Assembly (NCBI RefSeq): GCF_003946505.1
Contig: NZ_RHON01000005.1
Coordinates: forward strand, 1 to 64,000
Length of the DNA: 64,000 nt
Direction of reading: 5' to 3'
DNA from: Companilactobacillus mishanensis
Lineage (GTDB): Bacteria > Bacillota > Bacilli > Lactobacillales > Lactobacillaceae
Below the pieces are notes generated by a model. It was given only the letters and a program-made list of their open reading frames with translations. It was not told the DNA's origin and did not search any database. Of this stretch, positions 48,693 through 56,372 are shown one piece after another (position 1 is the first letter of the stretch; each line of letters begins with the position of its first letter). A program made the translations under genes and the position numbers.

Positions 48693-48977
48693 TTAAAACA
48701 TATGACCGACGATGCCTAGACCACCACCGAAACGATTATCCTGGAATTCTCCATTAACCACCTTCAAGTACAAATCCGATAGATCTTTGGAAAGTTCTCT
48801 ACGCATAGCTAAAGGAGTGAATGCTCCCCTTAATTCTCCACAAATTTTTGGAAGGTAGCCTTTTTTCTCAAGCTGTTTTTTTGCATCAAGCAAAGCTTCT
48901 CTTTCAAAAGGCGTAATATCTAACCTCAAATCTGCATTTACAAGTTTAAGCAATTCATCTGCTTTGTTAGTTTTCAT
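48693..48977 (-). CDS. Bacteriocin immunity-like four-helix protein (EntA_Immun type)
   Basis: A 94-residue, helical, cytoplasmic protein (NKADELLKLVNADLRLDITP, LLDAKKQLEKKGYLPKICGELRGAF, RRELSKDLSDLYLKV). Its size and pattern resemble class IIa bacteriocin immunity proteins, which lock onto the mannose-PTS/bacteriocin complex. No bacteriocin gene is visible nearby, so it would be an orphan immunity gene. ATG 48977 is chosen for GGAAGG upstream; the longer frame has no RBS. Identity rests on pattern, not a search. Confidence 0.65.
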   Translation of the reverse strand: MKTNKADELLKLVNADLRLDITPFEREALLDAKKQLEKKGYLPKICGELRGAFTPLAMRRELSKDLSDLYLKVVNGEFQDNRFGGGLGIVGHMF

Positions 48978-49080
48978 GTGATACCTTCCATTTATTAAAT
49001 TGAGATAACTTATTGTAACTTTCATATTACCACTTACATTATAGTAAGATAGAAGTTATATTACACAAATAGGAGTTCAT

Positions 49081-49710
49081 ATGAAAAATACGACTAATCA
49101 ATTAGTTACGTTATTATGCTATTTAGTTCTATCCGTCGTTGGAACCATATTATCGGCACTATCGATCACTGGTCACGCTTATTTTGGAATTATTACTACA
49201 TTATCGCTAGTTGCGACAGTAGCGATGATCTATCTGGTTCAAAAGTCTGGTAAAAACGAATTTGAGTTACCCAAGTTCAATGCTAAAAAGTTTGTTACCT
49301 GGGTACTTATTGGAGCCATTGGTGCTATCCTTATCCAAATTGGATTAACCTTCGTCGAACAAGGATTGTTACATATTGCTACCAACTCGCAAAATACTGC
49401 TTCGATGTTGACCCAGATCAAGGGCTATCCTTATTACATGCTGTATGTTTTAATATGTGCCCCAATTATGGAAGAAATCGTCTTCCGTAGGATATTCTTT
49501 GCTGATTTGATACGACCAACTAATATCTATCTAGCCATCATCATCTCATCAGTTCTTTTTGCTTTCATGCATCAGGATACTCGCTTCGTGATATACCTTC
49601 TGATGGGAGCTTGGTTCTGTTTCGTTTATTACAAATCAAAAAATATCTATGCTAGTGCCACAAGTCATATCATCATGAATCTTGTCGTCTTTGGACTTAG
49701 CATCGTTTAG
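49081..49710 (+). CDS. CPBP family intramembrane glutamic endopeptidase
   Basis: A 209-residue polytopic protein with six or so helices. The three CPBP (Abi) motifs are seen: EEIVFRRIFF (about 137-146), FAFMHQD (about 160) and ATSHIIMN (about 197). Relatives process prenylated or bacteriocin-like peptides or give self-immunity in lactobacilli. Divergent from the immunity-like gene and 21 bp before the next small gene. Confidence 0.88.
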   Translation: MKNTTNQLVTLLCYLVLSVVGTILSALSITGHAYFGIITTLSLVATVAMIYLVQKSGKNEFELPKFNAKKFVTWVLIGAIGAILIQIGLTFVEQGLLHIATNSQNTASMLTQIKGYPYYMLYVLICAPIMEEIVFRRIFFADLIRPTNIYLAIIISSVLFAFMHQDTRFVIYLLMGAWFCFVYYKSKNIYASATSHIIMNLVVFGLSIV

Positions 49711-49731
49711 AAAAACCATTTGGAGTTTACT

Positions 49732-50028
49732 ATGAAATATAATAAAGAGACTGCCGATAAAATTTTGAAATTAACTAATGAGTGTTTGGATGATCCAGAA
49801 ATTTCCAGTGACGAAAAACTTAATTCATTACTTGGTGAATTAAATCAAAAAGTTAAATACCAAAAGAGATTCAAAAATTCGACTGGTCTGCGCAAACAAG
49901 TTGGAGAATATGTTCGAAAACACGGATTTCAAATGCCACAAAAGCTCAGTGACCTGTTAGAAGCTTTGAGTGCGGCTAATGCCAATTCAGGATCAAAACG
50001 AAACTGGTTATCTGGTTTCCAAAATTAA
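49732..50028 (+). CDS. Small helical protein, possibly immunity-related
   Basis: A 98-residue charged helical protein (ETADKILKLTNECLDDPEIS, LNSLLGELNQKVKYQKRFKN, LRKQVGEYVRKHGFQMPQKL). I do not recognise it firmly; size and helix pattern are like small bacteriocin immunity proteins. ATG 49732 follows GGAG at 6 nt; a TTG four codons earlier overlaps that RBS. It follows the CPBP gene in the same operon. Confidence 0.6.
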   Translation: MKYNKETADKILKLTNECLDDPEISSDEKLNSLLGELNQKVKYQKRFKNSTGLRKQVGEYVRKHGFQMPQKLSDLLEALSAANANSGSKRNWLSGFQN

Positions 50029-50070
50029 AATAGCAGTTATTTTGACTATCAATCAAAATAGCTGCTATTT
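50028..50070. terminator. Bidirectional terminator between the CPBP operon and manO
   Basis: AAATAGCAGttATTTTGA / TCAAAATagCTGCTATTT with T/A-runs outward between convergent genes. Confidence 0.88.
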
Positions 50071-50464
50071 ATTTTTTCTTGTTTTTACGACTAAAAATTG
50101 CTGGCTTTGAAGTCAATCCACGTTTGACAACTTGCCAGAATGTCAATGACTGAACAATATGATCAGCCGGTATATGCTCTCTAATGGCTCTCAAAACACG
50201 CTTAGGATCTTTAGAAGAGAATGAGAACATCCCATCTTTTTTGGTCTTTAGACCGTATCTGGGAATCCATTTACCATGAAACATAATTGATGCCACGACA
50301 TAATCGACTTGATCCCATGGAATTTGGATAAAATCTTTTTTATCTCTGTCATTGTAAAACTCAAAAGCTTTATCGCCTATCATTATTTTGCCATATGTAG
50401 TCATTCCCATATGTGAGTTTGCAGTGATTACTAATTCAGACTTCTTATTTAGTGATTCGACCAT
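50069..50464 (-). CDS. manO: DUF956 protein (ManO), mannose-PTS accessory/regulatory protein
   Basis: A 131-residue soluble protein (ANSHMGMTTYGKIMIGDKAFEFYN, IQIPWDQVDYVVASI, ISFSSKDPK-like segment). DUF956/ManO genes almost always follow manLMN in lactic acid bacteria and are thought to modulate the operon. It is separated from IID by a terminator and has its own promoter. Confidence 0.9.
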   Translation of the reverse strand: MVESLNKKSELVITANSHMGMTTYGKIMIGDKAFEFYNDRDKKDFIQIPWDQVDYVVASIMFHGKWIPRYGLKTKKDGMFSFSSKDPKRVLRAIREHIPADHIVQSLTFWQVVKRGLTSKPAIFSRKNKKK

Positions 50465-50507
50465 TTATATTCCGTCCTTAATTACTTTTGTTAAAACATT
50501 TAATTAC

Positions 50508-50535
50508 ATTATATACAAAAAAAGATGAACTCCAA
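50508..50535 (-). promoter_or_regulatory. Promoter of manO
   Basis: -10 TATAAT (50508-50513) with a preceding TG-rich stretch and -35-like TTGGAG (50530-50535), 16 bp apart on the minus strand. The spacer is the T-run of the preceding terminator. Confidence 0.6.
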
Positions 50536-50545
50536 AGAGTTCATC
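50517..50545 (-). terminator. Intrinsic terminator after PTS IID
   Basis: The perfect 9-bp stem GATGAACTC / GAGTTCATC has a 4-nt loop and is followed on the minus strand by seven T. It lies between the IID and manO genes. Confidence 0.88.
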
Positions 50546-50564
50546 AGATTTATTAATCTTTTTA

Positions 50565-51476
50565 TTACATAATACCTAAGTAGTGGAAACCAACACCAAT
50601 AACGAACAATCCAAGAATTTGGATGATTGGTGAAACTTTCTTTCTTAATAACCACATACATAAGAATGTTAATAGTAATCCAGCAAGTCCTGGAATCAAT
50701 AGATCCAAGTTATCTTGCAATGTTGTAACTTGATGCATTGTTAACGATAGACCATCTTTTTGTTGTATCAAAGCTTCTTTGACACCAGTCAAACCTGATG
50801 GCAAGCTACTCCAATCAATGTAAGCACCTTTTTGGAGTTTAGTTGTCGAAACTACCGGAGTGAACTTAACAACAACCCACCGGTCGATCAACGCTCCTAG
50901 GATGAACATACCAAGAATAGAAGCACCCTTTGTAACATCTTTCAACAAACCACCTGACATATCATCAGTGATCTTTGAACCTGCTTTATAACCGAATTCT
51001 TGTGAGTACCACATGAAGGCCATTCTGATTACATTCCAAGCAACGAAATATAGAATAGGTCCCATAATATTACCTGCATATGCAAGTGAAGCGGCAACGG
51101 CACCAATAATAGGCTTAACAGTGAACCAGAACACAGGATCACCAATACCAGCCAATGGACCCATCATACCAACTTTAACACCTTGGATAGCAACATCGTC
51201 GATATCTGCACCATTGGCACGGTCCTCTTCTAGAGCCATAGTAACACCTAAGATTGGTGAAGCCATGTAAGGGTGACAATTGAAGAATTCCAAGTGACGC
51301 TTCAATGCTGCGGCACGGTCCTCTTTAGTTGTATATAATTTTTTCAAAACTGGGATCAATGAATATGCCCAGCCACCGTTTTGCATACGTTCATAGTTCC
51401 ATGAACCTTGAATGAAGGTTGAACGCCACCAAACGGACAAACGATCTTTTTTTGATATTTTAACTTGATCAGCCAT
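50565..51476 (-). CDS. manN: PTS mannose-class transporter subunit IID
   Basis: A 303-residue membrane subunit of the mannose/glucose PTS permease. Family features: FIQGSWNYERMQNGGWAYSL near the N-terminus, FFNCHPYMASPILGVTMALEE, MMGPLAGIGDPVFWFT and C-terminal helices. With IIC it forms the sugar channel and is also the docking site of class IIa bacteriocins. 18 bp after IIC. Confidence 0.96.
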   Translation of the reverse strand: MADQVKISKKDRLSVWWRSTFIQGSWNYERMQNGGWAYSLIPVLKKLYTTKEDRAAALKRHLEFFNCHPYMASPILGVTMALEEDRANGADIDDVAIQGVKVGMMGPLAGIGDPVFWFTVKPIIGAVAASLAYAGNIMGPILYFVAWNVIRMAFMWYSQEFGYKAGSKITDDMSGGLLKDVTKGASILGMFILGALIDRWVVVKFTPVVSTTKLQKGAYIDWSSLPSGLTGVKEALIQQKDGLSLTMHQVTTLQDNLDLLIPGLAGLLLTFLCMWLLRKKVSPIIQILGLFVIGVGFHYLGIM

Positions 51477-51494
51477 TTTTATTCTTCCTCCATT

Positions 51495-52322
51495 TTAGTA
51501 ATTATCTATAATATCTCCGACCGGATCTCCGGTATTAGAACCGCCAGCACCACTGTCGCCAGAACCTGAACCTGATCCACCACTCTTTTCAAGTTTGAGG
51601 TAGATAAGTGCAAGTGACAAACCAATAGCACCGAGACCGATAAGAGTCAATTTATCAATAGCTGCTAAAACGAAACCAATAGCAAAGAATGGCCATACTT
51701 CACGTGAAGCCATCATGTTGATAACCATCGCATAACCAACGGCAACAACCATACCACCACCGATAGCTAAACCATCAGTAAGCGTCTTAGGCATCATATG
51801 TAGCAATGCCTTAACAGGACCAGCACCTACAGCAAGAATCATTGCGGCAGGAATAGCAATACGTAAACCTTGTAAACAAATAGCAATGTATTGCCACATT
51901 TCAATTTTTCTAAAACTACCTTGTTCTGCGGCTCTATCCATAATATGAACGATACCAGTAGAAATTGTACGAACTAAAATAGTTAGTAGTAAACCGGCAA
52001 CAGCCAAAGGAATAGCAACAGCGAAAGCTGAGTTGATACCTTTAGCATCGAAGTCGCCACCAAGTACTAAAATAATTGATGAAGCAACAGAAGCCAAAGC
52101 AACATCAGGTGCAACAGCGGCACCAATGTTTGCCCAACCAAGAGCAACCATTTGTAAAGTACCACCTAAAATTACACATGGAATTAGATGTCCTGTTACC
52201 AAGCCGATCAATGTACATGCGATAACTGGTTGGTGGAAGTGGAATTCATCCAAGATACCTTCCATACCAGCAAGGAACGATACAAGAACGACTAATATTA
52301 TTTGAATTGCATTTAATTGCAT
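51495..52322 (-). CDS. manM: PTS mannose-class transporter subunit IIC
   Basis: A 275-residue polytopic subunit (IQIILVVLVSFLAGMEGILD, HQPVIACTLIGLVTGHLIPC, GGTLQMVALGWANIGAAVAPD). The last 30 residues are a Gly/Ser/Asp-rich tail (KSGGSGSGSGDSG). IIC contains the extracellular loop bound by class IIa bacteriocins. 42 bp after IIAB. Confidence 0.96.
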   Translation of the reverse strand: MQLNAIQIILVVLVSFLAGMEGILDEFHFHQPVIACTLIGLVTGHLIPCVILGGTLQMVALGWANIGAAVAPDVALASVASSIILVLGGDFDAKGINSAFAVAIPLAVAGLLLTILVRTISTGIVHIMDRAAEQGSFRKIEMWQYIAICLQGLRIAIPAAMILAVGAGPVKALLHMMPKTLTDGLAIGGGMVVAVGYAMVINMMASREVWPFFAIGFVLAAIDKLTLIGLGAIGLSLALIYLKLEKSGGSGSGSGDSGAGGSNTGDPVGDIIDNY

Positions 52323-52364
52323 TAGTATTAATCCTCCATTAATAAAATATATATCCGCTAAATA

Positions 52365-53345
52365 TTATTTCTTTTTATTTAATTCAGATTGAGCTTTATC
52401 TAGAATGTTTTGCATATTGTCTTGTCCGTCTGTTGGGACTTTTCTAACATCGAATTTAACGCCAAGATCTTTTAGCTTATTAAATGTATCGATATCTTCT
52501 TGACTGAATGCCAAAACTTTATTAGGTTGAACTTTTCCTTCAGAATGAGCCATTGAACCAACGTTCAATTCCTTCAAAGGAACGCCACCTTCAACTGCAC
52601 GAAGAGCATCTTCTGGAGTTTCAAAAAGCAATAGAGCTCTTTGACCACCAAAATGTTGATCATCTTTAGCAATCTTGATCATTTGGTCAACTGGTACAAC
52701 GTGAGCATAAACACCAGCAGGTGCAGCTTGTTGAATCAATTGTTTTCTCAAATCATCCTTGGCAACGGCATCTGACACGACAATGATACGTGTAGGATTT
52801 GTTGTTTTAGTCCAAGCAGTTGCAACTTGTCCGTGAAGTAAACGTGAATCAATACGTGCTAAAACGTATTGGAATGATCCAGGTTGTCCACCTGTAACTG
52901 CTTTGGAAGCTTCTTCTTTCGGAGCTGCAGCGTCATCTTTAGGTTCCAATGATTCAGGACGAATCTTGACACCTTCTTTAGCTGTCTCAATAATGTGAGC
53001 AGCAATTTCATGAGCGCTATCCATGGATAATCTTGAAGCATAGGCTTCGATCAACATTGGTAAATTCAAACCTGCGACGATAGCCCATTTGTCTTTATGT
53101 GCTTCAAACAACCCATTAACTTGGTTGAATGGAGTACCACCCCAAAGGTCTACTAGGAACAATACTTCGTCTTGGTTTGAAAAAGATGCAATGGCTTCTT
53201 CCAATTTGGCTTTCAAATCGTCGGGACCCATACTTGGCATTAATGTTACAGCTTTTACATCTTCTTGTTCTCCAAAGATCATTGATCCAGATTGCAAGAT
53301 GCCTTCGGCAAATTTACCATGACTAGCAATGATAATACTTACCAT
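52365..53345 (-). CDS. manL: PTS mannose-class fused EIIAB subunit
   Basis: A 326-residue cytoplasmic phosphotransferase. The IIA domain ([16 protein letters not shown], phospho-His about 10; [14 protein letters not shown]) is joined by a Lys/Ala/Glu linker (about 130-155) to the IIB domain ([17 protein letters not shown], the phospho-His in LLHGQ). ATG 53345 is chosen because AGGAGG lies 7 nt upstream. First gene of manLMN. Confidence 0.96.
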   Translation of the reverse strand: MVSIIIASHGKFAEGILQSGSMIFGEQEDVKAVTLMPSMGPDDLKAKLEEAIASFSNQDEVLFLVDLWGGTPFNQVNGLFEAHKDKWAIVAGLNLPMLIEAYASRLSMDSAHEIAAHIIETAKEGVKIRPESLEPKDDAAAPKEEASKAVTGGQPGSFQYVLARIDSRLLHGQVATAWTKTTNPTRIIVVSDAVAKDDLRKQLIQQAAPAGVYAHVVPVDQMIKIAKDDQHFGGQRALLLFETPEDALRAVEGGVPLKELNVGSMAHSEGKVQPNKVLAFSQEDIDTFNKLKDLGVKFDVRKVPTDGQDNMQNILDKAQSELNKKK

Positions 53346-53367
53346 CCTTATACCTCCTATTTTTACT

Positions 53368-53452
53368 GTTACCACCTAATAGGTAATAACTGAAAATAAT
53401 GCATGCCCCCGCGGCGAGGTTTCAATTATTAACTGAGGATAATAACTGAAAC
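53368..53452 (-). promoter_or_regulatory. Twin hairpins in the man operon leader
   Basis: Read on the minus strand, hairpin 1 is GTTTCAGTTATTAT / TAATAATTGAAAC (53419-53452) and hairpin 2 is GTTATTACC / GGTGGTAAC (53368-53390). Hairpin 2 uses two G-U pairs. Both share a repeated CAGTTATTA block. They lie just before the manL ribosome binding site. No T-run follows either. Role unknown. Confidence 0.55.
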
Positions 53453-54024
53453 ACACCTTAAAGACTGCCTCAAACATACATATACTCCCCAGCATTCCAA
53501 AAGTATAGTCATGCGAACGCATTCCTAAAAACTTTTGTAAACGCAAAACAGGTATATTTATGAAAGAAATAATCCAAGTTATTTTGATAAATCACATCAT
53601 TTTCTCACTGACATCAACGTTTACCGCGACGTTAAATATCTTGATCCTGATTGCCAGTATAAATGAAGCGCTTACTTCAATCAGAAAAAGTGACCCTAAA
53701 ATTTCAAATGAACGTAATATAATCCAAAATAATTTGCTTAGATTGAGCTCACCCTTCTTGTGAACCTTTTCATAATAGCATTATTCGGGAAAATTCGCGA
53801 TACTTTTAAGGTGATTTTAAATGCAAATTAAATATTTTTTAAACATCAAACTAATGGAATAAACCAACATTTCCCAATGTGAACGCTCTCATAACGTTTT
53901 CAGGAAAAATGGTATAGCCCTCCAAATGTGATTACTTTTTTTGCCCGATTTTACAGCATTTCCATAACATGAATATATTAATTGTTTTCATATATACTTT
54001 GATAAACGTAATATTTACAGAAAA
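53453..54024 (-). promoter_or_regulatory. Non-coding upstream region of the man operon
   Basis: About 570 bp of A+T-rich sequence without a convincing gene. It contains tandem cre-like sites (53878-53902) and must hold the man operon promoter. I found no -24/-12 (sigma-54) element, although many Man-PTS operons use one, and could not single out a sigma-A promoter. A 67-codon plus-strand frame here has no good RBS. Confidence 0.5.
53878..53902. promoter_or_regulatory. Tandem cre-like sites upstream of the man operon
   Basis: TGTGAACGCTCTCA (53878-53891) matches the cre consensus with one mismatch. It overlaps TCATAACGTTTTCA (53889-53902), which has two. CcpA, encoded at 13-14 kb, is the predicted ligand. 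Confidence 0.65.
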
Positions 54025-54062
54025 ATAACCGCTAAAAGTGATTTTTCACTTCTAACGGTTAT
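54025..54062 (-). terminator. Terminator of the DUF1697 gene
   Basis: ATAACCGcta..AAGTGA / TCACTT..CGGTTAT with a T-rich tail on the minus strand. It overlaps the end of the gene. Confidence 0.8.
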
Positions 54063-54597
54063 CATCTTTCAATAGATCAGCAATTTTCAAAGTCGTACGA
54101 CTATTGCGAATACTGACACATTTGTAAAAAGGTTGAGCTAAACTTTTTGAAAAGAAGCTCTTACTGTAATTAATTTTGAACGGTGCTGTCCAAAATATCA
54201 TCTGATCAGCAATCTCGACTTGATCAAATCCGGTTATGTTATCCAAAATAAGTTGTCGATATTCATCTTTAAAAGTTGGAAGTATAAATAACGCATTATG
54301 TCTTAATGTATCATCCTTATTCCAACATTCAGGAGCCTGAGCAAGGTCTCCTAGATATTCTGGCTTATCAAGGACCAAAAATTCAACCGTAAAGTCGTAA
54401 TTTTCTTGAAGCAAATCATTCATTTTCTGAATAACTTTATCTTTACTATCGTCAGATTCGAAAATAACGTTGCCACTATTGATATAGCTGACAACGTTAT
54501 TAAAACCCTCTTCTGTTAATAATTTACGAAGTTTCGGCATCGAAACTCTTCGATTACCACCAACATTTATTCCACGGAAAAGAATCACATATTTCAT
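54052..54597 (-). CDS. DUF1697 domain-containing protein
   Basis: A 181-residue soluble protein with the family start KYVILFRGINVGGNRRVSMP, then LRKLLTEEGFNNVVSYINSGNVIF. DUF1697 proteins are widespread and uncharacterised. It begins exactly after the manA stop, so the two are co-transcribed. Confidence 0.88.
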   Translation of the reverse strand: MKYVILFRGINVGGNRRVSMPKLRKLLTEEGFNNVVSYINSGNVIFESDDSKDKVIQKMNDLLQENYDFTVEFLVLDKPEYLGDLAQAPECWNKDDTLRHNALFILPTFKDEYRQLILDNITGFDQVEIADQMIFWTAPFKINYSKSFFSKSLAQPFYKCVSIRNSRTTLKIADLLKDDNR

Positions 54598-55566
54598 TTA
54601 TTTTTCTCCTGATTCAGATGCGATGATATCCAAGTCACCAACAATAGTCCATTTTGAAACGGTAGCTGGAACAATCAAATGAATACCCTTTTCCAACTTG
54701 TAATCATTACCATCAACATTGATCGAACCGTTTCCATCTATAACAGAAATCAAAGTGTATGCTCCAATTTGGTGAGTAAATATTGCTGTTTCTTTTAATT
54801 GCCAACGATATACAGCAAAGTATGGCGAAATTGGTGGTTGGACAAATGTTGTAAATTTGTTTTTGCCATCTTCTCTAGTTACGATATCCAATTTAGGATC
54901 GTGATGAGGAACTGTAATTGTATCCTCAGATTGTTTGATATGTAATTCACGTTTTTTACCAGTACTCTTTTCAACACGATCATAATCATACAATCGATAT
55001 GTTGTATCGCTACTTTGTTGCGTTTCAAGCGCAATGATTCCTTTATTCAAAGCATGGACTGTACCACTAGGAACATAGAAGAAATCACCTGTTTTAACTG
55101 GGACCTTGCGTAACAAGTCATCCCAGTCACCTGATTCGATCATCTGATCTAATTCTTGCTTGTTCCTAGCGTTATGACCGTAAATCAAATATGATCCAGG
55201 CTCAGCATCAATAATATACCAGCATTCAGTTTTACCTAATTCATGTTCATGCTTCTCAGCATATTCGTTGTCAGGATGAACCTGAACCGAAAGACTGGCC
55301 TCGGCATCAAGAATCTTAGTTAAAAGTGGGAATACTTCCCCTTTAGGGTCGCCAAATAACTCCTTGTGATTTTTCCACAAGTCATCAACATATTGACCAG
55401 CAAATTCCCCATTTTCAACTTCAGAACGGCCATGTGGGTGTCCAGAGATTGCCCAACATTCTCCAATCTTTCCATCTGGAATATTGTAATCGAAAGCTGT
55501 TTCTAACTTTCGACCACCCCAAATTTTATTATGAAAAACTGGTTTTAAGAACAAAGGTTCACTCAT
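54598..55566 (-). CDS. manA: Mannose-6-phosphate isomerase, class I
   Basis: A 322-residue zinc isomerase converting mannose-6-phosphate (the PTS product) to fructose-6-phosphate. Zinc ligands and active-site motifs: LSVQVHPDNEYAEKHE, GKTECWYII, YVPSGTVHALNKG. N-terminal FLKPVFHNKIWGG is typical. It sits upstream of the man operon on the same strand, in functional agreement with it. Confidence 0.95.
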   Translation of the reverse strand: MSEPLFLKPVFHNKIWGGRKLETAFDYNIPDGKIGECWAISGHPHGRSEVENGEFAGQYVDDLWKNHKELFGDPKGEVFPLLTKILDAEASLSVQVHPDNEYAEKHEHELGKTECWYIIDAEPGSYLIYGHNARNKQELDQMIESGDWDDLLRKVPVKTGDFFYVPSGTVHALNKGIIALETQQSSDTTYRLYDYDRVEKSTGKKRELHIKQSEDTITVPHHDPKLDIVTREDGKNKFTTFVQPPISPYFAVYRWQLKETAIFTHQIGAYTLISVIDGNGSINVDGNDYKLEKGIHLIVPATVSKWTIVGDLDIIASESGEK

Positions 55567-55587
55567 CGTTACACTCCCAAAAATATT

Positions 55588-56235
55588 TTAGTCTAATTCT
55601 TTAGCGTCTTTATCACGGTCTAAGAAGAAAATCAAAGTTTGTAATTCATTAGCCAAATCAACGTAATGAACTCGAATTGTGTTTGGTACGTTAATAATAA
55701 CCGGTGTGAAGTTCAAAATACCTCTTACACCCGCTTTAGCTAATTCATCAGCCGTAGTTTGCGCTGCATTCTGTGAAACTGTTAGAATACATACATCGAT
55801 CTGTTGCAAACTAAGTTGCTCTTTGATCTCGCTAATATCATAAACTGGAACGCCGCTCTTAACTGTACCAACTATTGATTTATCGATATCAAAAGCTGCT
55901 GCAATACGAACATTATTCGTTCGAGAAAAGTTATAATTTAATAAGGCATTACCCAAATTACCAACACCAACTAGCGCTACGTTAGTACGCTTGTCTTGGT
56001 TAAGTAATTTCTTAAAGAATGCGACTAACTCATTAACATCATAACCGTAACCACGTTTACCTAGAGCACCCAAGTATGAGAAGTCTCTACGGATCGTAGC
56101 GCTATCGATTTTGATGCCTTCAGATAATTCGCCTGAAGAAATTTTTTGAGTTCCCTCGTCCTTTAAGAACTGGAAATATCTATAATATATAGGTAATCTT
56201 TTAATAGTTGCGTTTGGAACTGTTGTTTTTGTCAT
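55588..56235 (-). CDS. rex: Redox-sensing transcriptional repressor Rex
   Basis: A 215-residue NADH-responsive repressor of fermentative genes. The N-terminal winged helix (ATIKRLPIYYRYFQFL, SSGELSEGIKIDSATIRRDFSYLG) is followed by a Rossmann domain (VALVGVGNLGNALLNYNF). ATG 56235 follows GGTGGTGG. A half-site TTGTGAA lies in the divergent promoter region, but a full Rex box is not clear. Confidence 0.95.
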   Translation of the reverse strand: MTKTTVPNATIKRLPIYYRYFQFLKDEGTQKISSGELSEGIKIDSATIRRDFSYLGALGKRGYGYDVNELVAFFKKLLNQDKRTNVALVGVGNLGNALLNYNFSRTNNVRIAAAFDIDKSIVGTVKSGVPVYDISEIKEQLSLQQIDVCILTVSQNAAQTTADELAKAGVRGILNFTPVIINVPNTIRVHYVDLANELQTLIFFLDRDKDAKELD

Positions 56236-56372
56236 AATCCACCACCATGTGCGTGTTTTCACTAATAACTATAGTAAATAAAAAGTCGCAAAAACGCAAT
56301 GTTTTAAGCAAAGAAAGACAATATTTCGTTAAATTCATAGTATAATTTGTGAATATATAAAGGAGTTTTAAT

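Noticed and set aside
53560..53763. 67-codon plus-strand frame upstream of the man operon
   Set aside because: No proper ribosome binding site, no recognisable family, and it lies in the regulatory region of a divergent operon.
53453..54024. Sigma-54 (-24/-12) promoter for the man operon
   Set aside because: No GG-N10-GC element with TGGCAC/TTGCA context was found on the minus strand.
56236..56372. Rex operator in the rex/ABC-F divergent region
   Set aside because: Only a half-site TTGTGAA was seen; the second half of the palindrome is not recognisable.
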